Source of the DNA: Streptomyces lichenis | GTDB lineage: Bacteria > Actinomycetota > Actinomycetes > Streptomycetales > Streptomycetaceae | Length of the DNA: 64,000 bases | Assembly: GCF_023218175.1 (NCBI RefSeq) | Contig: NZ_JALPTH010000004.1 | Coordinates: 186,001 to 250,000, forward strand | Direction: 5' to 3' | Shown: in pieces, positions 47,400-56,513 of the stretch | Position numbering within the stretch: position 1 is the first letter of the stretch | Layout: every line of letters begins with the position of its first letter | The notes under the pieces: model-generated | Seen by the model: the letters and a program-made list of their open reading frames with translations, nothing else | What the model was told of the DNA's origin: nothing | Database searches by the model: none | Program-made: the position numbers and the translations under genes

Positions 47400-48668
47400 G
47401 TGGTCGACGCAGATCAGACCTTCGTCATCGTCGGCGGAGGACTGGCCGGGGCCAAGGCCGCGGAGACGCTCCGCGCCGAGGGCTTCACCGGCCGGGTCAT
47501 CCTCATCGGCGACGAACGCGACCACCCCTACGAACGGCCCCCGCTGTCCAAGGGCTACCTGTCCGGAAAGGACCCGCGCGAGGGCGCCTTCGTCCACGAG
47601 CACTCCTGGTACGCGCAACACGACATCGAACTGCACCTCGGCCAGACCGTCACCGCCCTGGACCGGCAGGCCAAGACCGTCCGCCTCGGCGACGGCACCC
47701 TCCTCGCCTACGACAAGCTGCTGCTGGCCACCGGCGCCGAACCGCGCCGCCTGGACATCCCCGGCACCGAGCTGGCCGGGGTGCACCATCTGCGCCGGCT
47801 CAGCCACGCCGACCGGCTCCAGGGCGTGCTGGCCGCGCTCGGCCGGGACAACGGCCATCTGGTGATCGCCGGCGCCGGCTGGATCGGCCTGGAGGTGGCC
47901 GCCGCCGCCCGCGGCTACGGCGCCGAGGTCACCGTGATCGAGTCCGCGCCCACCCCGCTGCACTCCGCCGTCGGCCCGGAGCTCGGCCAGCTCTTCGCCG
48001 ACCTGCACGCCGAGCGCGGCGTCCGGCTCGCCTTCGGCACCCGGCTCACCGAGATCACCGGCCAGGACGGCATGGTCCTCGCCGCGCGCACCGAGGACGG
48101 CGAGGAGCACCCCGCGCACGCCGTGGTCGTCGCCATCGGCGCCGCCCCGCGCACCGCGCTCGCCGAGAACGCCGGGCTCGCCCTGGTCGACCGGGACCAC
48201 GGCGGCGGCATCGCGGTGGACGCCGCGCTGCGCACCTCCGACCCGGACATCCACGCCGCCGGGGACGTGGCCGCCGCCGAGCACCCGCTGCTCGGCACCC
48301 GGCTGCGCGTCGAGCACTGGGCCAACGCCCTCAACGGCGGACCGGCCGCCGCCCGCGCGATGCTCGGCCAGGACGTCTCCTACGACCGGATCCCCTACTT
48401 CTTCTCCGACCAGTACGACCTGGGCATGGAGTACAGCGGCTGGGCCCCGCCCGGCGCCTACGACCAGGTGGTGCTGCGCGGGGACGCCGGCCGCCGCGAG
48501 TTCATCGCCTTCTGGCTGAAGGACCGCCGGGTGCTGGCCGGGATGAACGTCAACGTGTGGGACGTCACAGGGCCCATCCAGGAGCTCATCCGCTCCGGCG
48601 CCCCGGTGGACCCGCACGCCCTCGCCGACCCCGCCACCCCGCTGGACGCGGTGCTGCCCCGGGTCTGA
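47400..48668 (+). CDS. FAD-dependent ferredoxin/rubredoxin reductase
   Basis: A 422-residue NAD(P)H-dependent flavoprotein of the class that feeds electrons to ferredoxins of P450s or dioxygenases. FAD motif [18 protein letters not shown] (about 8-25), DHPYERPPLSKGYLSG, ATGAEPRRLDIPG, NAD motif VIAGAGWIGLEVAAAARGYGAEVTVIES (about 158-185) and the second FAD motif DIHAAGDVAA. The C-terminal reductase domain is complete. AGGAGG precedes the GTG at 47400. No ferredoxin or P450 gene is next to it. Confidence 0.92.
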   Translation: MVDADQTFVIVGGGLAGAKAAETLRAEGFTGRVILIGDERDHPYERPPLSKGYLSGKDPREGAFVHEHSWYAQHDIELHLGQTVTALDRQAKTVRLGDGTLLAYDKLLLATGAEPRRLDIPGTELAGVHHLRRLSHADRLQGVLAALGRDNGHLVIAGAGWIGLEVAAAARGYGAEVTVIESAPTPLHSAVGPELGQLFADLHAERGVRLAFGTRLTEITGQDGMVLAARTEDGEEHPAHAVVVAIGAAPRTALAENAGLALVDRDHGGGIAVDAALRTSDPDIHAAGDVAAAEHPLLGTRLRVEHWANALNGGPAAARAMLGQDVSYDRIPYFFSDQYDLGMEYSGWAPPGAYDQVVLRGDAGRREFIAFWLKDRRVLAGMNVNVWDVTGPIQELIRSGAPVDPHALADPATPLDAVLPRV

Positions 48669-48742
48669 GGACGCCTCCCGCAGGCCTTGGGTCCTTCGGG
48701 AGGCCCGGCGAGCGGGCGCCGCCGCGGCCGTAAGATTGCCGG

Positions 48743-50662
48743 GTGGCTGGCGGCAGGATCAACGACGAGGACGTGAAGGCGGTACGGGACGCGGTCCCGA
48801 TCGACGCCGTGGTCTCCGAGTACCTCCAGCTGCGCAACGCCGGCGGCGGCAACCTCAAGGGCCTGTGCCCCTTCCACGACGAGAAGTCCCCGTCCTTCCA
48901 GGTCAGCCCGAGCAAGGGTCTCTTCCACTGCTTCGGCTGCCAGGAGGGCGGGGACACCATCGCCTTCGTGATGAAGATCGACCACCTCTCCTTCTCGGAG
49001 ACGGTCGAGCGCCTGGCCGCCAAGGCCGGCATCACCCTCCGCTACGAGCAGGGCGGCTACACCCCCGGCCACCAGCGCGGCGAGCGCATCCGGCTGGTCG
49101 AGGCGCATGAGCTGGCCGCCCGGTTCTACGCCGAGCAGCTGGGCTCCCCGGAGGCCGAGGCCGGCCGGGTCTTCCTCGCCGGACGCGGCTTCGACCAGGC
49201 CGCCGCCCAGCACTTCGGCGTCGGCTACAGCCCGGCCGGCTGGGACCACCTCACCCGCTTCCTGCGCGGCAAGGGCTTCACCGACAAGGAGCTGATCCTC
49301 TCCGGGCTCTCCCAGGACAGCCGCAGCGGCAAGCCCATCGACCGCTTCCGCGGCCGACTGATGTGGCCCATCCGGGACACCGGCGGCGATGTCGTCGGCT
49401 TCGGCGCCCGCAAGCTCCGCGAGGACGACAACGGGCCCAAGTACCTCAACACCCCCGAGACCCCGATCTACCGCAAGTCCCAGGTGCTGTACGGGATCGA
49501 CCTGGCCAAGAAGGAGATCGCCAAGTCCTCCCGGGCGGTGGTGGTCGAGGGCTACACCGACGTCATGGCCTGCCATCTGGCCGGGGTCACCACCGCCATC
49601 GCCACCTGCGGCACCTCCTTCGGCGGCGACCACATCAAGATCCTGCGCCGGCTGCTGATGGACAACGGCTCGGCCCGGGTGATCTTCACCTTCGACGGGG
49701 ACGCCGCCGGGCAGAAGGCCGCGCTGCGGGCCTTCGAGGACGACCAGAAGTTCGCCGCCGAGACCTATATCGCCATCGCCCCCGACGGCATGGACCCCTG
49801 CGACCTGCGGCTGGCCAAGGGCGACCAGGCGGTGGCCGAGCTGGCCGAGCCGCGCACCCCGCTGTTCGAGTTCGCGCTGCGCCAGATCACCGGCCGATAC
49901 GACCTGGAGACCCCGGCCGGCCGGGCCGCCGCGCTGGACGAGGCCGCCCCGGTGGTGGCCCGGATCAAGAACACCGCCTCCCAGCACGAGGTCGCCGTGC
50001 AGCTCGCGGGCATGGTCGGCATCCTGGACACCCAGTTCGTGGTCCGCCGGGTCGCCCAGCACGCCAAGTGGGCCCGCGACCGCGGCGGCCGCCCCGCGCC
50101 GGGCGCCCGTGGCGGCGCCAACCGCCCCGAGCAGCCCCACGCCGCGGCCACCACCCCCCGTACGCCCTCCGGCCCCGCGCTCACCCTGCGCAACCCGGTC
50201 TACCGCACCGAGCGCGAGCTGCTGAAGCTCGCCCTGCAGTACCCGGCGCTGGTCTCACCCGCCTTCGACGCCTACGGGGCCGACGAGTTCACCGCCGCCC
50301 CCTACGCCGTGGTCCGCCAGACCATCGCCGACGCCGGCGGCGCCGAGCAGGGCGTCAAGACCGGCTCCGACTACCTGGCCGCGGTCCGCGAGGCCGCCGC
50401 CGACGACCAGGTCCGCGCCCTGGTCACCGAGCTGGCGGTGGAGCCGCCGAACATCCGCAAGGTGGACGCGGTGTACGCCGACACCCAGCTGGTCGCGGTC
50501 CGGCTGCGCGCCGTGGACCGCCGCATCGCCGAGGTCCAGGGCTCCCTGGCCCGCCTCGCCTCGGGCGGCGACCCGCAGGCGCTGGCCGCCGTGCAGAACG
50601 AGCTCTGGGTGCTCCAGCAGTACGCCCAGTCCCTCCGCACCAACGGCGCGGCGGCGCTGTAA
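48743..50662 (+). CDS. dnaG: DNA primase
   Basis: The replicative primase of 639 residues. The zinc-binding domain reads [30 protein letters not shown] (Cys/His/Cys/Cys ligands, about 40-69). The TOPRIM domain has [16 protein letters not shown] (about 265-280) and [17 protein letters not shown] (metal Asp). The C-terminal DnaB-interaction helices end [10 protein letters not shown], after a basic linker (about 450-480). TAAGAT (48731-48736) lies 6 bases from the GTG, so the transcript is probably leaderless. Confidence 0.97.
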   Translation: MAGGRINDEDVKAVRDAVPIDAVVSEYLQLRNAGGGNLKGLCPFHDEKSPSFQVSPSKGLFHCFGCQEGGDTIAFVMKIDHLSFSETVERLAAKAGITLRYEQGGYTPGHQRGERIRLVEAHELAARFYAEQLGSPEAEAGRVFLAGRGFDQAAAQHFGVGYSPAGWDHLTRFLRGKGFTDKELILSGLSQDSRSGKPIDRFRGRLMWPIRDTGGDVVGFGARKLREDDNGPKYLNTPETPIYRKSQVLYGIDLAKKEIAKSSRAVVVEGYTDVMACHLAGVTTAIATCGTSFGGDHIKILRRLLMDNGSARVIFTFDGDAAGQKAALRAFEDDQKFAAETYIAIAPDGMDPCDLRLAKGDQAVAELAEPRTPLFEFALRQITGRYDLETPAGRAAALDEAAPVVARIKNTASQHEVAVQLAGMVGILDTQFVVRRVAQHAKWARDRGGRPAPGARGGANRPEQPHAAATTPRTPSGPALTLRNPVYRTERELLKLALQYPALVSPAFDAYGADEFTAAPYAVVRQTIADAGGAEQGVKTGSDYLAAVREAAADDQVRALVTELAVEPPNIRKVDAVYADTQLVAVRLRAVDRRIAEVQGSLARLASGGDPQALAAVQNELWVLQQYAQSLRTNGAAAL

Positions 50663-50934
50663 GGCTCCATTCCCCCGGGGCCGTGTCACCCTCCGGACCC
50701 GGCCGGTCGCAGGCCGTTCGCAGAAAAACGCCGCACGCCCCTCGTGGCCGCGATGTGTCGTACCCCACACTGAGGGCGGTGCCGCACCGCCGGGCCGCCC
50801 GAACGTCGTCGGGCCGCACGCCCCCGCTCCGGTCGCCGTCCGTGGGAGGGATCCACCCGGGACCCGCCCCGGTCCGGCCGCCGCCGCCCCGCCGCCGTAC
50901 GCCACCGGCGGCGTACACCCAGGAGGTCGCCCCC

Positions 50935-52026
50935 GTGCAGACCCGGACCCTGAGCCTGACGCCGGTAGAGGCCGCCCCCGGCGGGCCCGTACCCCTGCCC
51001 GTACCGCCGCCGCTCACCGACGGGGGAGCGGCGGCCGAGCAGGAGCAGCCGGACCCGGAGGCGGAGGCGGTGCCGCCGCGGCGCGCCCGCGCGGCCGAGG
51101 CCGCGGGCACCGGCGGGGCGGCCGCCGACCTGTTCCGCCAGTACCTCCGCGAGATCGGCCGCATCCCGCTGCTGAGCGCCGCCGAGGAGGTGGAGCTCGC
51201 GCGCCGGGTCGAGGCGGGGCTGTTCGCCGAGGAGAAGCTGGCCCGCACCCGCGACCTGGACACCCGGCTCGCCCACGACCTGGACCGGCTGGTCGTCATG
51301 GGCCGGATCGCCAAGCGCCGCCTGATCGAGGCCAATCTGCGGCTGGTGGTCTCCGTCGCCAAGCGGTACATCGGCCGCGGGCTGACCATGCTCGACCTGG
51401 TCCAGGAGGGCAACCTCGGGCTGATCCGGGCGGTGGAGAAGTTCGACTACACCCGCGGCTACAAGTTCTCCACCTACGCCACCTGGTGGATACGGCAGGC
51501 CATGTCCCGGGCGCTCGCCGACCAGGCCCGCACCATCCGGGTCCCGGTCCATGTGGTGGAGCTGATCAACCGGGTCATCCGGGTGCAGCGCGGGCTGCTC
51601 CAGGAACGCGGCTGCGAACCCACCCGCGAGGAGGTGGCCGCCCACCTCGGCCTGGCCCCGGAGCGCGTCGGCGAGGTGCTGCGGCTCGCCCAGGAACCGG
51701 TCTCGCTGCACACCCCGGTCGGCGAGGAGGACGACGTGGCGCTCGGCGACCTCATCGAAGACGGGGACGCCCCCTCGCCGGTGGAGTCCGCCGCCTTCCT
51801 GCTGCTGCGCCAGCACCTGGAGGCGGTGCTCTCCACCCTCGGCGAGCGGGAGCGCAAGGTCGTCCATCTGCGCTACGGGCTGGACGACGGCCGCCCCCGC
51901 ACCCTGGAGGAGATCGGCCGCCTCTTCGGCGTCACCCGGGAGCGGATCCGGCAGATCGAGTCCAAGACGCTGGGCAAGCTCCGCGACCACGCCTACGCCG
52001 AGCAGCTCCGCGGCTATCTGGACTGA
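50935..52026 (+). CDS. hrdA: RNA polymerase principal-type sigma factor (HrdA-like)
   Basis: A 363-residue sigma-70 group 1/2 factor. Region 1.2 is [27 protein letters not shown], region 2 is [45 protein letters not shown] plus the -10 helix [17 protein letters not shown], and region 4.2 is [27 protein letters not shown]. The N-terminus is a short Pro/Glu-rich stretch, without the large region 1.1 of HrdB. The gene beside dnaG in Streptomyces is hrdA, which is the basis of the symbol. AGGAGG is 8 bases before the GTG. Confidence 0.88.
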   Translation: MQTRTLSLTPVEAAPGGPVPLPVPPPLTDGGAAAEQEQPDPEAEAVPPRRARAAEAAGTGGAAADLFRQYLREIGRIPLLSAAEEVELARRVEAGLFAEEKLARTRDLDTRLAHDLDRLVVMGRIAKRRLIEANLRLVVSVAKRYIGRGLTMLDLVQEGNLGLIRAVEKFDYTRGYKFSTYATWWIRQAMSRALADQARTIRVPVHVVELINRVIRVQRGLLQERGCEPTREEVAAHLGLAPERVGEVLRLAQEPVSLHTPVGEEDDVALGDLIEDGDAPSPVESAAFLLLRQHLEAVLSTLGERERKVVHLRYGLDDGRPRTLEEIGRLFGVTRERIRQIESKTLGKLRDHAYAEQLRGYLD

Positions 52027-52059
52027 CGGCCCCCGGCGGTACGGGCCACCGGCCGTCCG

Positions 52060-52311
52060 TCAGGAGTCGTCGCGCCGCCGCTGCCAGGTGCTCTCCATCG
52101 CGGCGCCGAACGCCGTACCGAGGGCCATCCCCAGACCGAGGCCCAGCGCCAGGTCGCCGGCCAGGGAACCGACGCTGACCCCGAGCGCCGTCCCGATGCC
52201 CAGCCCGATCGCCATGCCCGCTCCCCGCGCCCGCCCGCCGGCGCCCGCCGCGTCGCCCTCCGGCGTACCACTGCCCTCCGGCGTACCGCCGCCCTGCCGC
52301 TCTCCGGCCAT
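52060..52311 (-). CDS. Small glycine-zipper membrane protein A
   Basis: An 83-residue protein with a Gly-rich hydrophilic head and two hydrophobic glycine-zipper segments (GMAIGLGIGTALGVSVGSLAGDLALGLGLGMALGTAFGAAM, about 34-75) ending ESTWQRRRDDS. Glycine every third or fourth residue favours close helix packing in a membrane. It is clearly paralogous to the neighbouring gene 52361-52600 (shared LGxGLGxALGTxxGAAxES pattern). Function unknown. ATG at 52311 is chosen; an upstream in-frame start would overlap the neighbour. Confidence 0.65.
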   Translation of the reverse strand: MAGERQGGGTPEGSGTPEGDAAGAGGRARGAGMAIGLGIGTALGVSVGSLAGDLALGLGLGMALGTAFGAAMESTWQRRRDDS

Positions 52312-52360
52312 GTGTCCCCCTCGATCGCCTGCCGCCCTGGTCAGTGGGGCGGCAGTCCGC

Positions 52361-52600
52361 TCACCCCAGTCGCCCGCCCCGCCGCCGGGCACTCTCCAGC
52401 GCGGCGCCCAGCCCGGTCCCCAGCGCCACCCCCAGGCCGACGCCCAGCGGGGCGAGGCCGTCGAGCAGCAGGCCGAGGCCCGCGCCGAGGACCGTCCCGG
52501 CGCCCACCCCCAGCGCCATCCCCACGCCCGGCACCCGCCCGCTCCGGGCGCCCGTGCGCAGCCGCCCCAGGGGCACCCCGCCGTCCCGCCGCTTCGCCAT
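52361..52600 (-). CDS. Small glycine-zipper membrane protein B (tandem paralogue)
   Basis: A 79-residue protein: basic head MAKRRDGGVPLGRLRTGARSG, then GMALGVGAGTVLGAGLGLLLDGL and APLGVGLGVALGTGLGAALES as two glycine-zipper helices, and a basic tail ARRRGGRLG. Its C-terminal half aligns with protein A next door, so the pair arose by duplication. Lies 49 bases upstream of protein A on the same strand. Possible roles include a pore-like or toxin-like membrane peptide or a stress membrane protein; no evidence decides. Confidence 0.65.
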   Translation of the reverse strand: MAKRRDGGVPLGRLRTGARSGRVPGVGMALGVGAGTVLGAGLGLLLDGLAPLGVGLGVALGTGLGAALESARRRGGRLG

Positions 52601-52708
52601 CCCGTCCGCCCCGGCTCCCCGTCCGTGTGCGCCGCACCACCGGTCGGGGGCGGCCACGCACACCGTAGCCGCCCCCTCCGTCCGCCCCGCCGCCGGCCGG
52701 CGGCCCGC

Positions 52709-54652
52709 TCAGTCGACCTCCGCCACCGCCTGGGCGAACTGTGCCGAGTACAGCCGGGCGTACGCGCCCCGGGCGGCCAGCAGCTCCCGGTGCGAGCCCT
52801 GCTCCACGATCGCGCCGTCCTCCATCACCAGGATCACGTCCGCGTCCCGGATCGTGGAGAGCCGGTGCGCGATGACGAAGCTGGTCCGGCCGTGCGCCAG
52901 GCGGGCCATCGCCTTCTGGATCAGCACCTCGGTACGGGTGTCCACCGAGCTGGTGGCCTCGTCCAGGATCAGGATCAGCGGGTCCGACAGGAACGCCCGG
53001 GCGATGGTGATCAGCTGCTTCTCGCCCGCGCTGACCCCGGAGCCCTCGTCGTCTATCACCGTGTCGTAGCCGTCGGGCAGGGTGCGGATGAACCGGTCGG
53101 CGTGCGCGGCCTTCGCGGCCTCCTCGATCTCGGCCCGGCCCACCTCGCGCTCGGCGGGGGCCCCGTAGGCGATGTTCTCCGCGATGGTGCCGCCGAAGAG
53201 CCAGGTGTCCTGGAGGACCATGCCGATCCGGGCCCGCAGCTCCTCCCGGCGCATCGAGGCGATGTCGGTGCCGTCCAGCAGGATGCGGCCGCCGGTCACC
53301 TCGTAGAACCGCATCAGCAGGTTGACCAGCGTGGTCTTGCCCGCGCCGGTCGGGCCGACGATCGCCACCGTCTGCCCGGGCGCCACCGCCAGCGACAGCT
53401 CCTCGATCAGCGGCCGCTCCGGGTCGTAGCGGAACGCCACCTTCTCCAGCTCCACCCGGCCGCCGGCCGGGCGCCGGGGCTCGGCCCGGCCCGTCCCGGA
53501 CCCGTCCGGCTCCTGCTCCTCCGCGTCCAACAGCTCGAAGACCCGCTCCGCCGACGCCACCCCCGACTGCACCAGGTTCGCCATCGACGCCACCTGGGTC
53601 AGCGGCATCGAGAACTGCCGCGAATACTGGATGAACGCCTGGACGTCGCCGATCGACAGCGCGCCGGTGGCCACCCGCAGTCCGCCGACCACCGCCACCA
53701 GCACGTAGTTCAGGTTCGAGATGAACATCATCAGCGGATGCATGATCCCGCTGCTGAACTGGGCGCGGAACGAGGCCTGGTACAGCTCCTCGTTCTGCTC
53801 GCGGAAGTCCTCCGCGGCCTCGCCCTGCCGGCCGAAGACCTTCACCAGCGCGTGCCCGGTGTACATCTCCTCGACATGCGCGTTCAGCCGGCCGGTGGCC
53901 CGCCACTGCTGGACGAAGTGCGGCTGGGAGCGCTTGCCGACCCGGGTCGCCACCACCACCGACAGCGGCACCGTCACCAGCGCCACCAGGGCCAGCAGCG
54001 GCGAGACGTAGAACATCATCACCAGCACGCCCAGGATGGTCAGCAGCGAGTTGACCAGCTGGCCCATGGTCTGCTGCATGGTCTGGCCGATGTTGTCGAT
54101 GTCGTTGGTCGCCCGGCTGAGCACCTCACCGCGCCTGGCCCGGTCGAAGTACGCCAGCGGCAGCCGCTCCAGCTTGTGCTGCACCGCCTCCCGCATCCGG
54201 AACACCGTCCGGTTGATCACCCGGATCGACAGCCGCGAGGACACCAGCATCAGCAGCCCGGCCACCCCGTACACCGCCAGCGCCACCAGCAGCGTCCGGC
54301 CGACCGCGCCGAAGTCGATGCCCTGCCCGGGGGTGAAGGCCACCCCGGACAGCAGATCGGCCAGCCCGCCGTCCCCGTCCACCCGCAGCCGGGCCACCAC
54401 CTGCTCTTTGCTGACGCCCTCCGGCGTCTGCCGCCCCACCACCCCGGCGAACACCAGGTCGGTGGCCCGGCCCAGGATCAACGGGCCGACCACCGACAGC
54501 GCCACGCCCAGCGCGCCCGCCAGCAGCATCGGCCACAGCGTCAGCCGCTCCGGGGCGAGCTGCCGCAGCAGCCGCCTGCCCGACACCTTGAAGTCCGTCG
54601 AACGCTGGTCGGGCCCGCCGCCCGCCATCATCCGTCCCGCCGGCCCCGCCAT
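52709..54652 (-). CDS. Heterodimeric ABC exporter, canonical-catalysis half
   Basis: A 647-residue type IV exporter half-transporter: six membrane helices (about 40-370, with an extra loop at about 75-120) and a nucleotide-binding domain. Walker A GPTGAGKTT, Walker B LILILDEATSSVD with the catalytic Glu and switch His in VIAHRLST are intact, but the ABC signature is degenerate (VSAGEKQ for LSGGQ). Its partner shows the opposite pattern. Its ATG overlaps the partner's stop by one base (TGATG), so they are translated together. The cargo is unknown (lipid or drug-like). Confidence 0.93.
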   Translation of the reverse strand: MAGPAGRMMAGGGPDQRSTDFKVSGRRLLRQLAPERLTLWPMLLAGALGVALSVVGPLILGRATDLVFAGVVGRQTPEGVSKEQVVARLRVDGDGGLADLLSGVAFTPGQGIDFGAVGRTLLVALAVYGVAGLLMLVSSRLSIRVINRTVFRMREAVQHKLERLPLAYFDRARRGEVLSRATNDIDNIGQTMQQTMGQLVNSLLTILGVLVMMFYVSPLLALVALVTVPLSVVVATRVGKRSQPHFVQQWRATGRLNAHVEEMYTGHALVKVFGRQGEAAEDFREQNEELYQASFRAQFSSGIMHPLMMFISNLNYVLVAVVGGLRVATGALSIGDVQAFIQYSRQFSMPLTQVASMANLVQSGVASAERVFELLDAEEQEPDGSGTGRAEPRRPAGGRVELEKVAFRYDPERPLIEELSLAVAPGQTVAIVGPTGAGKTTLVNLLMRFYEVTGGRILLDGTDIASMRREELRARIGMVLQDTWLFGGTIAENIAYGAPAEREVGRAEIEEAAKAAHADRFIRTLPDGYDTVIDDEGSGVSAGEKQLITIARAFLSDPLILILDEATSSVDTRTEVLIQKAMARLAHGRTSFVIAHRLSTIRDADVILVMEDGAIVEQGSHRELLAARGAYARLYSAQFAQAVAEVD

Positions 54653-56385
54653 CAGGCAGCCTCCGCCTCGGTCAGCTGGGAGAGCACGATCTCCCGGTAC
54701 GTCTCGTTCTCCGCCATCAGCTCGTGGTGGCGGCCCACGCCGACCACCCGGCCCTCGTCCAGCACCACGATCCGGTCGGCCTCCCGGATGGTGGAGACCC
54801 GCTGGGCCACGATCACCACCGTCGCCTCGGCCGTCTCGGCGGCCAGCGCCGCCCGCAGCGCCGCGTCCGTGGTGTAGTCCAGCGCCGAGAAGGAGTCGTC
54901 GAAGAGGTAGATCTCCGGCCGCTGCACCAGGGTCCGGGCGATCGCCAGCCGCTGGCGCTGCCCGCCGGAGAAGTTGGTCCCGCCCTGCGACACGGGGGCG
55001 TCGAGCCCGCCCTCCAGCCCGCGTACGAAGTCGGCGGCCTGCGCCACCTCCAGCGCGTGCCACAGCTCCGCGTCGCTCGCGCCGGGCCGGCCGTAGCGCA
55101 GGGTGGAGCCCACCGTCCCGGAGAACAGATACGGCCGCTGCGGCACCAGCCCCACGATCCGCGCCAGCACCGCCGGGTCCAGCCGCCGCACGTCCACCCC
55201 GTCCACCAGCACCTCGCCGCCGGTCACGTCCGACAGCCGCGGCACCAGCCCCAGCAGCGTGGACTTGCCGCTGCCGGTCGAGCCGATCACCGCCGTCACC
55301 TCACCGGGCCGTGCCTCCAGGCCGACCCCGCGCAGCACCGGCTCCTCCGCGCCCGGATAGCGGAAGTCCGCCCCCCGCACCTCCAGGTGCCCCGCCCGCT
55401 CCAGCACCGTCACCGGCTCCACCGGCGGCACCACGCTGGACTCCGTGCGCAGCACCTCCTCGATCCGCTCGGCGCACACCTCGGCCCGCGGCACCTGCAT
55501 GAACATGAAGGTGGCCATCATCACGGACATCACGATCTGCATCAGATACGCCAGGAAAGCGGTCAGCGCGCCGATCTCCATCCCGCCGGAGTCGATGCGG
55601 TGCGCCCCGAACCAGACCACCACCACGCTGGAAACGTTCACCACGGTCATCACCACGGGGAACATCAGCGCCATCAGCCGCCCGGTGCCCAGCGACACCT
55701 CGGTCAGCTCCTCGTTCGCCCCGCGGAACCGGCCGCGCTCATAGCCGTCCCGGACGAAGGCGCGGATCACCCGGTTGCCGGTGATCTGCTCCCGCAGCAC
55801 CCGGTTCACCGTGTCCAGCCGCTTCTGCATCAGCCGGAACAGCGGCCGCATCCGGCGCACGATCGCGTACACCGACAGCCCCAGCACCGGCACCACCGCC
55901 AGCAGCACCGCCGACAGCGGCACATCCTGCCCGAGCGCCAGCACGATCCCGCCCACGCACATGATCGGCGCCGACACCATCACGGTGAACGCCATCAGCA
56001 CCAGCATCTGGATCTGCTGGACGTCATTGGTCGTCCGGGTGATCAGCGACGGCGCCCCGAACGCCGCCACCTCCCGCGAAGAGAAGGACTGCACCCGCTC
56101 GAACACGGCCGCCCGCACATCCCGCCCGAGCGCCGCCGCCGTCCGCGCGCTGAGCCGCACCGCGCCGATGCTGCACACCACCTGCGCCACCGACACCGCG
56201 ACCATCACCGCCCCGAAGCGCAGGACGTAGCCGGTGTCCCCGCGCACCACCCCGTGGTCGATGATGTCGGCGTTCAGGGTCGGCAGATAGAGGGTGGCGC
56301 AGGTCTGCAGGAACTGCAGCGCCACCAGCAACGCCATCGGCCGCCGGTAGGGCCCCAGGTGGTTGCGGAGTAGTTGTCTGAGCAC
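54652..56385 (-). CDS. Heterodimeric ABC exporter, degenerate-site half
   Basis: A 577-residue half-transporter with six membrane helices (about 15-310) and an ATPase domain. Walker A GSTGSGKST and signature FSGGQRQRLAIARTL are canonical, but Walker B ends LFDDSFSALD (Asp for the catalytic Glu) and the switch His is Gln (IVAQRVSTI). Together with its neighbour this makes one active and one inactive ATP site, as in TmrAB/BmrCD-like exporters. GATAGT (56397-56392) is 6 bases from the GTG at 56385: probably leaderless, first gene of the two-gene operon. Confidence 0.93.
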   Translation of the reverse strand: MLRQLLRNHLGPYRRPMALLVALQFLQTCATLYLPTLNADIIDHGVVRGDTGYVLRFGAVMVAVSVAQVVCSIGAVRLSARTAAALGRDVRAAVFERVQSFSSREVAAFGAPSLITRTTNDVQQIQMLVLMAFTVMVSAPIMCVGGIVLALGQDVPLSAVLLAVVPVLGLSVYAIVRRMRPLFRLMQKRLDTVNRVLREQITGNRVIRAFVRDGYERGRFRGANEELTEVSLGTGRLMALMFPVVMTVVNVSSVVVVWFGAHRIDSGGMEIGALTAFLAYLMQIVMSVMMATFMFMQVPRAEVCAERIEEVLRTESSVVPPVEPVTVLERAGHLEVRGADFRYPGAEEPVLRGVGLEARPGEVTAVIGSTGSGKSTLLGLVPRLSDVTGGEVLVDGVDVRRLDPAVLARIVGLVPQRPYLFSGTVGSTLRYGRPGASDAELWHALEVAQAADFVRGLEGGLDAPVSQGGTNFSGGQRQRLAIARTLVQRPEIYLFDDSFSALDYTTDAALRAALAAETAEATVVIVAQRVSTIREADRIVVLDEGRVVGVGRHHELMAENETYREIVLSQLTEAEAA

Positions 56386-56513
56386 GGGTCAACTATCGCC
56401 CGGACCGGCCGCCGACCACGAGTCGGTTTCCTCGGACTTTGCCGTACACGGCCGTACGGGGCCGGGGGTTCCCCGTGCACCGGGGGGGCGCCCGCGTATC
56501 CGCCCCCGCCCCC

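Noticed and set aside
45834..48617. A 927-codon minus-strand frame across dgt and the reductase
   Set aside because: Composition artefact of high third-position G/C; it spans two convincing plus-strand genes and their gap.
52088..54877. A 929-codon plus-strand frame opposite the ABC exporter
   Set aside because: His/Gln/Pro-rich nonsense antisense to a gene with Walker and signature motifs.
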